In this document: positions 1 to 5,467 of the stretch, piece by piece | Layout: each line of letters begins with the position of its first letter | Position numbering within the stretch: the stretch's first letter is position 1 | From: Granulosicoccaceae bacterium | Lineage (GTDB): Bacteria > Pseudomonadota > Gammaproteobacteria > Granulosicoccales > Granulosicoccaceae | Assembly: GCA_023301405.1 (NCBI GenBank) | Contig: JALZUX010000312.1 | Location: 1-7,828 of the forward strand | DNA length: 7,828 nucleotides | Direction: 5' to 3' | The notes under the pieces: generated by a model | The model's input: only the letters and a program-made list of their open reading frames with translations | Database searches by the model: none | What the model was told of the DNA's origin: nothing | Position numbers and translations under genes: made by a program

Positions 1-377
1 CTGAAATCATCAGGCTAATCACGCCCTAAACCCCGGGGTATTTGATTTTCATATTCACTGACAGGCAAACCCTTTGAGTTTGACCTTTAACAATTATTGT
101 AAAGATGCACCTGTGGCAAGCCATGCGTGCATCGTTAATACCCCCCAAGTAAAAGATATAAGGGTTTGGGTGGACAATGGTTCACGATTACGAGTAAGCC
201 CGGCATTAGCCGCCACCGATGACGCAAACAACCTTTAGTCATAAACGGCTGTTTTTGTAACCCACTTAAGCGACTTGTACAAGTCACAATCGCTTTCGAC
301 ATCATGCAGAAACAGGCTACGCTAAGTAAGTCAGCAATCACTTATTTTCGTGGTTAGCTTTTTTAAACAGAAAGATT
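1..377. other. Non-coding stretch at left edge, no gene supported
   Basis: I see no gene here. The plus frames entering from the left edge close within about 30 bases in at least two frames. A 68-codon minus-strand frame at 135-341 has no recognisable family, no good ribosome binding site and an unlikely composition, so it is not called. The stretch lies downstream of the TauE-like gene. It contains a 10-bp palindrome ACCCCGGGGT at 30-39 and a stronger palindrome at 272-285 that is listed separately. A weak 5-bp hairpin near 326-343 followed by TTTT on the plus strand is too poor to call a terminator. Confidence 0.5.
268..295. repeat. Perfect 14-bp palindrome inside a wider inverted repeat
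   Basis: GACTTGTACAAGTC at 272-285 is a perfect palindrome. It is partly enclosed by a second inverted pair, AAGCGA (268-273) and TCGCTT (290-295), which overlaps its left arm, so two alternative pairings are possible. The shape would fit a binding site for a dimeric regulator. However, no gene start lies close by: the TauE-like gene ends at 378 reading leftwards, towards the site. It could belong to a gene beyond the left edge, or be chance. The function is unknown. Confidence 0.3.
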
Positions 378-1145
378 TCAGGTAAAAACTCCATTTAACA
401 CAAGCTTTATCGATATCAAAAAAAGTGCAACCTGCACTGCCATAAAAAACCATCTATCAGGCACACGCTGTGTGAAATATTTACCCAGAAACGTTCCCAC
501 CAAGGCCGCCGGTAGCAATAGCAAAGATACTTTTATCGCTGCCCCACTGTAAGGCTGAAGGTTGGCATAGGGAATCACCTTGGCCAGATTAACCACCGCG
601 AACAAAATAGTGGTGGTACCTGCAAAAACATTTTTTGACAATTTTTGCGGCAATACGTAGACCTGATAAGGTGGCGATCCGGCGTGCGATACAAAGCTGG
701 TGAAACCCGCCATAGTTCCCCAAAACCATCCCTTGCCTAACGATGCAACTCGCGGTGTTGAGTTTACGCCGGGGCGCAACCAAATATTAAGGCAAAAACT
801 TATTCCCAATACGCCGATCAGAAACGACACCATTTGCTCAGAGATAAAAGACGCTGTTGCCCAACCGATCACTACACCCAATATTCCGGCGGGTATTAAC
901 AAGCGTAAATTAGCGGCACTGTATTCGCGCCGGTATAGCCACACACCGGCAATGTCTGAAAGAATAAATATTGGCAAAAGCAAAACGGCCGCAACCACCG
1001 GTGATATCGCCAACGATAATATGGGTACACTCAACATACCAAACCCCGGCAAGCCTCCTTTCGACAAACCCACAAACAACGCCGCTAGACAGAAAAGCCA
1101 AAACAAAGGGTTATCGACCGATAACGACTGCGCAATCGCGGTCAT
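378..1145 (-). CDS. TauE/SafE family (DUF81) membrane transporter, putative anion or sulfur-compound exporter
   Basis: This is a 255-residue integral inner-membrane protein of the TauE/SafE family, whose characterised members export sulfite, sulfoacetate or related organic anions. The sequence shows about eight hydrophobic segments (roughly 12-30, 46-70, 83-101, 104-122, 139-165, 174-192, 203-221, 233-252). It also has the two family half-motifs: GLSKGGLPGFG at 26-36 and GFTSFVSHAGSPPYQVY at 147-163, which reflect the internal duplication. The length is normal for the family. The ATG start has no strong Shine-Dalgarno sequence, but the N-terminus matches family size. The gene lies 115 nt downstream of the amino acid ABC transporter ATPase, in the same direction, so co-transcription is possible but not shown. 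The substrate cannot be read from the sequence; sulfite or a sulfonate is only the family-based guess. Confidence 0.88.
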   Translation of the reverse strand: MTAIAQSLSVDNPLFWLFCLAALFVGLSKGGLPGFGMLSVPILSLAISPVVAAVLLLPIFILSDIAGVWLYRREYSAANLRLLIPAGILGVVIGWATASFISEQMVSFLIGVLGISFCLNIWLRPGVNSTPRVASLGKGWFWGTMAGFTSFVSHAGSPPYQVYVLPQKLSKNVFAGTTTILFAVVNLAKVIPYANLQPYSGAAIKVSLLLLPAALVGTFLGKYFTQRVPDRWFFMAVQVALFLISIKLVLNGVFT

Positions 1146-1260
1146 CGAGAGCTTGAATCGTCGACCAACTGATTAAAAGTCAACTGCATTGCCGGTGACT
1201 TAAAAATCAACTGAAAAAATAATGGTTGTAAAAGCGTATCCAATGCGCTGTGATAAACCG

Positions 1261-1995
1261 CTATGTCAGAACACGCGCTAGAAACTCCCGAGTACGCTGC
1301 TGTACCGGATTACTAAACAGGTTTTCAGGGGAATCTATCTCGACAACCCGCCCTTGATCAAGAAAACACACTCGATCGCCAACCTCACGAGCAAAGGCCA
1401 TCTCATGCGTGGCAAGCAGCATTGTCATCTGCTGGTCTTTCAGAGACCGAACCACATCGAGTACCTCACCGACTAGCTCAGGGTCTAGCGCTGATGTTAT
1501 TTCATCAAGTAACAGCAACTCAGGCTGCATGGCCAGTGTTCTGACAATAGCGACTCGTTGTTGCTGCCCGCCGGATAAGTGATCGGGGTAGGCTTTTGCC
1601 TTATCAGCCAGACCAAACCGATCAAGCAACTGCAAGGCTTGTTGTTCAGCCGCCGCTATCGACAACCCTAACACCCGGCGCGGGGCGAGCGTAATATTGG
1701 ACAGCACAGTTAGATGTGGAAACAAATTAAAACTTTGAAAAACTAGCCCGATGCGCCGTCGAATCGGGTCTGGAGATAAGGACGGCTCTGCGATGTCAAA
1801 GCCATCAAGCAGAATTTCACCATCGTCTATCGGCTCAAGTAAATTTATGCAGCGCAACAAAGTAGATTTACCCGAACCAGACGCACCGATCAAACAGATC
1901 ATTTCACCGCTAGCCACTTCAAGTGAAATATCATCAACCACTTTTAGTGGTCCAAATGATTTGGACACAGACTTAAGCTGAAGCTTTACCGTCAA
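1261..1995 (-). CDS. Polar amino acid ABC transporter, ATP-binding protein (GlnQ/HisP type)
   Basis: This 244-residue cytoplasmic ATPase powers uptake through the adjacent permease. All nucleotide-binding motifs are intact: Walker A GASGSGKST at 37-45, Q-loop Q87 in VFQSFNLFPH, signature LSGGQQQR at 140-147, Walker B LLLLDE ending at 165 with D-loop SALD at 168-171, and switch H197 in ATHEMA. The LFPHLTVLSN stretch and the C-terminal DSPENLF/NPVQQRTREFL segment are typical of the polar amino acid (PAAT) subfamily. The Walker B tail reads DEITSALD instead of the commoner DEPTSALD, a tolerated variant. The start is TTG at 1995, overlapping the permease stop as TTGA, with AGGGAG about 8 nt upstream. 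This arrangement indicates translational coupling. No other start precedes Walker A by a sensible distance. The substrate class is inferred from the family and its neighbours. Confidence 0.95.
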   Translation of the reverse strand: MTVKLQLKSVSKSFGPLKVVDDISLEVASGEMICLIGASGSGKSTLLRCINLLEPIDDGEILLDGFDIAEPSLSPDPIRRRIGLVFQSFNLFPHLTVLSNITLAPRRVLGLSIAAAEQQALQLLDRFGLADKAKAYPDHLSGGQQQRVAIVRTLAMQPELLLLDEITSALDPELVGEVLDVVRSLKDQQMTMLLATHEMAFAREVGDRVCFLDQGRVVEIDSPENLFSNPVQQRTREFLARVLT

Positions 1996-2819
1996 GCGAT
2001 ACGCTCCCTGCGCTGTTTGGCTAGTAGGTAATCCGCGTAACGGGTTATTGGAATGGTGATACTCAAAAAGATTATCGCCGCCCCGACATAGGGGGTGAAA
2101 TTGGCCATTAAGGATTTGTACACATTAGCCTGCCGCAACACTTCTATGGGGCCGATAAAAGACAGTAAAGCCACATCTTTCAACAGTGCTATGACAAAAT
2201 TCATCAGCGCCGGCACTTGCCTGCGAATTGCTTGGGGCAAAATGATATAGCGCATAGTATCGCGTTCAGTCATACCCAAAGAACGTGACGCCGCAGACTG
2301 ACTACTGTGTAGGGAATCGATACCCGCTCGAAATACCTCAGCAACGTAGGCCGAGTAACCAAGCACCAGCGCCACCGTCCCCCAGATATAGGGCGAATTA
2401 TAGGGCCTTGGCAGGCCTAACCCGGGTATTCCAAAACCAATCAAATAAACCAGCAATATCACCGGCACACCACGCAGAACATCTGTGTACAAAGCGCCGA
2501 AGACCCGCAGCGGAAACAATGCGGGTTTAGTGGTGCTTCGCGCCAATGCGATCGCCAACGACAAAACAAAAATCAACGGCGCTGACCACATGAAAATTTT
2601 CAGATCAACCACAAAGGCACTTAACAACTTAGGAAATGTTTTGACTAGAATATCCCAGTTGAAAAAACTGGTCTTTACCGCCGTCCAACCGGGTGCCAGT
2701 GGCACCAGAAAATAAACGCAAGCGATCACCACAACAAGCGACAGCCCGGAGACCACCAGGCTGCGCTGCTTCAGGCGTTGGTCGTAGCGCTGACGTCGGG
2801 TTAGTTGCGCCACAAGCAC
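1992..2819 (-). CDS. Polar amino acid ABC transporter, permease (HisM/GlnP type)
   Basis: This 275-residue inner-membrane permease forms the channel of the amino acid importer, probably as a homodimer because only one permease gene is present. After a basic cytoplasmic N-terminus rich in R and K (residues 8-20), hydrophobic segments lie at about 22-42, 67-93, 104-130, 147-160, 205-225 and 245-262. The PAAT hallmark YTDVLRGVPVILLVYLIGFG is at 111-130. The EAA loop that docks on the ATPase is at about 161-195 (EVFRAGIDSL, SAASRSLGMT, YIILPQA). The start is taken as GTG at 2819; a second GTG at 2813 is equally possible and neither has a clear ribosome binding site. The gene sits 45 nt after the binding-protein gene and overlaps the ATPase gene by 4 nt, so the three are almost certainly one transcript. 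Confidence 0.93.
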   Translation of the reverse strand: MLVAQLTRRQRYDQRLKQRSLVVSGLSLVVVIACVYFLVPLAPGWTAVKTSFFNWDILVKTFPKLLSAFVVDLKIFMWSAPLIFVLSLAIALARSTTKPALFPLRVFGALYTDVLRGVPVILLVYLIGFGIPGLGLPRPYNSPYIWGTVALVLGYSAYVAEVFRAGIDSLHSSQSAASRSLGMTERDTMRYIILPQAIRRQVPALMNFVIALLKDVALLSFIGPIEVLRQANVYKSLMANFTPYVGAAIIFLSITIPITRYADYLLAKQRRERIA

Positions 2820-2864
2820 ACGGGCGCTACAACGCCATAATAATATTGAGGCAAAATAAACGTT

Positions 2865-3701
2865 CTACTTATTTAGATCGATAACTGGAACACCTGCCCC
2901 GTCGGCCAACCACATTGTTTCAATTTCCGCTAACTTGCCACTAGCACGCAGACTTTCAATGGCTTCGTCTACACAGGCAGTAAGCTCGCTGTCCTTGACC
3001 AGAAGTAAGCCAAAGTGGTCTGGTTCAATAGACGCTTCAACAGGAAACTGACCCAGAATTTTTCCACCATCAATCTGTACCGCCGAAGCGTATAACGCCG
3101 AAGGCAAATCAAAGACCAATGCATCAATTTGATTAGCTGCTATCGCCGCAATCACGTTGGCGTTGTCGTCATACAGCAGTAGATCCTGCTCAGGCTTTAA
3201 TACCTCGGCCAGAAACTTTTGGCTGGTGGTGCCGGCCGCCGCCCCGAAACGCAACCCGCGCAGTGCTGAAGCAGTTGGACTTGTGCCATCGGCATCACTA
3301 CCTTCTTTGACCACAACTGCCACAGCCGTTGTGTAATAAGGCGCTGAAAAATCAATGACTTTCAGGCGATCAGCATTAATTGAGTACTGTTGAATATTGA
3401 AATCAAAGTCTTTCTCACCAGGTTGGATCGCCTCATCAAAAGAAGTACGTACCCAGTCCACCGCGGCATTTTCAAACCCCATTTTGTCAGCCACAGCATA
3501 AGCAACCGCAGCCTCAAAGCCCTTGCCACTTGCCGGATCATCATTTTCAACCCACGGGCCGTAAGCAGGGTTGCCAGTGGCAACCGTCAAACGCCCCTCA
3601 GTCAAGGTTTTTCCAGCAGCGCAACTTTGCGCCCAAGCCGCATTGCCGGCAAGCGCAGCACCAACTAGCAACACACCAAACAGAGTTGAAGTTTTAGTCA
3701 T
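2865..3701 (-). CDS. Periplasmic amino acid-binding protein of the ABC transporter (SBP family 3)
   Basis: This secreted solute-binding protein delivers an amino acid to the permease. I start it at the ATG at 3701 (278 residues), which gives a classic signal peptide MTKTSTLFGVLLVGAALAG with cleavage after AWA (about residue 24). An ATG at 3713 adds four residues and is also possible. The longest frame opens at a TTG at 3758, but that overlaps the best promoter match and would bury the signal peptide. The mature protein shows LTVATGNPAYGPW near its N-terminus and SINADRLKVIDFSAPYY, whose Arg (112 in this numbering) matches the ligand-carboxylate Arg of HisJ-type proteins. An Asp in ALVFDLPSA (198) fits the ligand-amine contact. 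Only two cysteines remain after cleavage (27 and 243) and they could form a disulfide. Substrate identity is not readable. Confidence 0.9.
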   Translation of the reverse strand: MTKTSTLFGVLLVGAALAGNAAWAQSCAAGKTLTEGRLTVATGNPAYGPWVENDDPASGKGFEAAVAYAVADKMGFENAAVDWVRTSFDEAIQPGEKDFDFNIQQYSINADRLKVIDFSAPYYTTAVAVVVKEGSDADGTSPTASALRGLRFGAAAGTTSQKFLAEVLKPEQDLLLYDDNANVIAAIAANQIDALVFDLPSALYASAVQIDGGKILGQFPVEASIEPDHFGLLLVKDSELTACVDEAIESLRASGKLAEIETMWLADGAGVPVIDLNK

Positions 3702-3729
3702 TATTTTCACCATCGTTTTGTCAGCAGCC

Positions 3730-3758
3730 AGATTAGGGGTACAACTGCCGAAAATCAA
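3730..3758 (-). promoter_or_regulatory. Candidate sigma70 promoter for the ABC transporter genes
   Basis: Read on the minus strand, TTGATT (3758-3753) and TAATCT (3735-3730) are separated by exactly 17 bases. This would start transcription at about 3723, some 10-22 nt before the two candidate ATG codons of the binding-protein gene. The -35 box shares its first bases with the alternative upstream TTG start, which argues against that start. This is a match by eye only. Confidence 0.4.
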
Positions 3759-3862
3759 GGGTAACTAACTGTCCGAGCCGAAGCTGGCTAGTAAGGCCGT
3801 CGTTGCCGGAGAGTGGCCGCTCTGCGCCACCAACAAGCGAATCAAAAAACCCCCTAGTGCAC

Positions 3863-3868
3863 TATAAT
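3863..3868 (+). promoter_or_regulatory. Candidate -10 box for the DUF368 gene
   Basis: A perfect TATAAT lies 35 nt upstream of the ATG at 3904, placing transcription start near 3875. No convincing -35 hexamer is seen 16-18 bases upstream. A TG two bases too far away only loosely resembles an extended -10. Together with the leftward promoter at 3730-3758 it would make this a divergent promoter region. Confidence 0.35.
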
Positions 3869-3903
3869 CCATCCCTACTCCGTAAATAAAAGAACCACCT
3901 AGC

Positions 3904-4827
3904 ATGTCGCAACTTGTCAGTATTTTTCTAAAAGGCCTAGCCATGGGGGCGGCGAATGTAATTCCAGGTGTATCGGGCGGCACCATTGCATTGATCACCG
4001 GTATCTACGAACGACTGATCAACGCCATCAAATCTTTTGATCTAACCGCCATGAAGTTGCTGCTTAAAAGGCAATGGGGCCCGTTCTGGGCTGCGATAGA
4101 CGGCTCTTTTTTAACGGCCCTGTTTGGCGGCATTGCGGTGAGTATTGTCAGCCTGGCCAAGCTGCTAGAACACCTGCTTGAAGAGCAGGAAATGCTAACG
4201 ATGGCATTTTTCTTCGGGCTTATTCTGCTTTCGGTGCTCTTTGTCGGCAAAACGGTGCGCCAGTGGGGAATGACACCCATTATTATGTTTGCCATTGGTA
4301 CCGCCATCGCGGTGGGAATCGCCCTACTCGCACCAGCCTCTGAAGACAATTCATTTTTCTATGTATTCTTGTGCGGTATCGTGGCGATGTGCAGCATGAT
4401 ATTGCCCGGACTATCGGGCTCATTCGTGTTGATTATCATGGGAAACTACGCGTTGATACTGGCGGCTATCGGTAGTGCAAATTTATCAATACTGGTACCG
4501 CTGGCACTGGGCTGCGCATTTGGCATGATTGCGTTTTCGCATGTCCTGTCATGGATATTCAAGAAATTTCATGATCAAACTATCGCACTGATGACAGGCT
4601 TTATTGCAGGTTCTCTGGTGATTATCTGGCCATGGAAAAACACACTGACAGAACAAATCCTGCGCGACGGAAAAGACCCCAAAGAAGTCGTCACCGGCTA
4701 CGAATGGTTTATGCCATCACTGGCCGAGACCAACACCTGGTATGCCGTGTTACTAGTGATCGCCGGCGGTGTGACCATATTTCTGATGGAAAAATTCGCT
4801 GGAAACGAAACACCCTCCCACGACTAG
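3904..4827 (+). CDS. popT: DUF368 family membrane protein, probable polyprenyl-phosphate translocase (PopT)
   Basis: This 307-residue inner-membrane protein belongs to DUF368. Members of the family (named PopT in Vibrio cholerae and Staphylococcus aureus work) have been implicated in flipping undecaprenyl phosphate back to the cytoplasmic face, so the lipid carrier for peptidoglycan and other envelope polymers can be reused. The family hallmark GLAMGAANVIPGVSGGTIAL is at 11-30, and a related half-site MCSMILPGLSGSFVLIIMG is at 162-180. The paired PGxSG motifs indicate the internal repeat of the family. Around eight or nine hydrophobic segments follow across residues 13-296. A charged loop at about 85-97 and a polar segment at 244-278 separate them. 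The start fits the family, although no Shine-Dalgarno is evident. The gene is monocistronic, divergent from the ABC transporter and followed by a hairpin. The transport role is transferred from the family and is less certain than the family itself. Confidence 0.88.
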   Translation: MSQLVSIFLKGLAMGAANVIPGVSGGTIALITGIYERLINAIKSFDLTAMKLLLKRQWGPFWAAIDGSFLTALFGGIAVSIVSLAKLLEHLLEEQEMLTMAFFFGLILLSVLFVGKTVRQWGMTPIIMFAIGTAIAVGIALLAPASEDNSFFYVFLCGIVAMCSMILPGLSGSFVLIIMGNYALILAAIGSANLSILVPLALGCAFGMIAFSHVLSWIFKKFHDQTIALMTGFIAGSLVIIWPWKNTLTEQILRDGKDPKEVVTGYEWFMPSLAETNTWYAVLLVIAGGVTIFLMEKFAGNETPSHD

Positions 4828-4849
4828 ATTCTGGTGTTTTACTTACCGA

Positions 4850-4876
4850 TTGCTGGTCCAAATTAAGGACCAGCAA
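4850..4876 (+). terminator. Hairpin downstream of the DUF368 gene, probable terminator
   Basis: A perfect 10-bp stem, TTGCTGGTCC (4850-4859) with GGACCAGCAA (4867-4876), encloses a 7-base loop and starts 22 nt after the stop codon. The following bases CAGAATTTT give only a short, delayed T-run. It is therefore either a weak intrinsic terminator or a 3'-end stabilising hairpin. Confidence 0.55.
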
Positions 4877-5168
4877 CAGAATTTTGACACACTGAAACTT
4901 AACCGACACCGCTCCAGCACCACTGTTTTTGGCGAGCGACTTGTCGTAGCTGATCATCATTTTTGGCAGACTAATGTTTAGCGCCGGCTTGGTACCGACT
5001 CACACCTGTAATTAGCAATCTGGCGGTGCTGACTGGATGTAGCCCTTAAAAGCGCTGAGTGCGCTTGTTGTATTTGCGGCTATTTCACGTGCTACGGTGT
5101 GCTGTGCTTGATAGGTTTTTAAGCCACCTCATGTAGTAGAGTAGGACAATCAGAAATTTCGCTTACAA
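4877..5168. other. Intergenic region without a supported gene
   Basis: No intact gene is visible between the hairpin and the transposase remnant. On the minus strand one frame is open for 38 codons from 5128 to a stop at 5014-5012 (including LKTYQAQHTVAREIAANTT). It begins straight after a stop codon and contains no ATG, GTG or TTG, so it cannot be called a gene. It may be chance or a worn fragment. The nearby TGAGGTGG at about 5131-5124 (minus) resembles a ribosome binding site, but no start codon follows at the right distance. Confidence 0.4.
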
Positions 5169-5315
5169 TCAGTTAGTTAAAAGCACAATCAATTCAATTG
5201 CCTCGGCTATAGCGCCATACTGCCCCCAATTCAACCCGTCGACCCAATACTCTTTACCATCCCACGGATAGACGGGACCGGGGTCTTTGTATTGCAACAC
5301 CTGGGCGACAACCCA
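5169..5315 (-). other. Unidentified 48-codon open stretch following the transposase remnant
   Basis: Directly after the TAA that closes the transposase fragment, the same minus-strand frame is open for 48 codons to a TGA at 5171-5169. It encodes a rather protein-like sequence with YKDPGPVYPWDGKEYWVDG followed by NWGQYGAIAEAIELI. The aromatic and glycine-rich first half and the helix-like second half do not look like random translation. I do not recognise the family. There is no ATG start; GTG at 5300 (before LQYKD) is the first usable codon, without a clear ribosome binding site. It may be the C-terminal fragment of a gene broken by the insertion, or chance. Confidence 0.25.
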
Positions 5316-5465
5316 TTACCCTAAGAACGTCTCTGGTGTATGTATCATCTTCGCTCTCACTGGATTCAGATCAACATACGCCATCAACGCTTTGCCATCC
5401 AACAACGCCTAACTTTTGAAGCTGCCCTCTCAGAACCTTGCTGTACAACCATCTTCCTTATTCAC
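5316..5465 (-). pseudogene. C-terminal remnant of a REP-associated/IS200-like (Y1) transposase
   Basis: Read leftwards from 5465, the translation runs VNKEDGCTARF, stop, EGSFKS, stop, then ALLDGKALMAYVDLNPVRAKM and HTPETFLG before a TAA at 5318-5316. This matches the well-known C-terminal block of REP-associated tyrosine transposases (pattern ...ARFWEGRFKSQALLD...MAYVDLNPVRA...TPE). The two internal stops fall where the family has Trp (TGG to TGA) and Gln (CAG to TAG), and an Arg has become Ser. About three residues usual before MAYVDL are missing. The N-terminal two thirds, including the HUH motif and catalytic Tyr, is absent. The fragment begins 3 nt from the stop codon of the diguanylate cyclase gene. 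It is a dead fossil; any mobility has been lost. Family recognition is from memory of the motif. Confidence 0.8.
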
Positions 5466-5467
5466 AC

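Noticed and set aside
135..341. 68-codon minus-strand open frame
   Set aside because: It has no recognisable domain, no good ribosome binding site and a patchwork composition. It is best explained by chance.
700..1176. 158-codon plus-strand open frame
   Set aside because: It lies entirely opposite the well-supported TauE-like gene and reads as its antisense shadow, with low-hydrophobicity, Pro/Asn-rich composition and no family.
1172..1213. Terminator or operator between the ATPase and TauE-like genes
   Set aside because: The inverted pair AAGTCA (1177-1182) / TGACTT (1196-1201) has only 6 bp with a 13-base loop. The near-repeat TTAAAAGTCAACTG / TTAAAAATCAACTG is short and AT-rich. Neither is strong enough to call.
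4709..4960. 83-codon minus-strand open frame crossing the 3' end of the DUF368 gene
   Set aside because: It overlaps a real gene on the other strand and runs through the hairpin at 4850-4876. There is no family resemblance.
5012..5128. 38-codon minus-strand open frame as a small protein
   Set aside because: Although its residues look fairly natural, it has no start codon of any usual type and begins directly after a stop.
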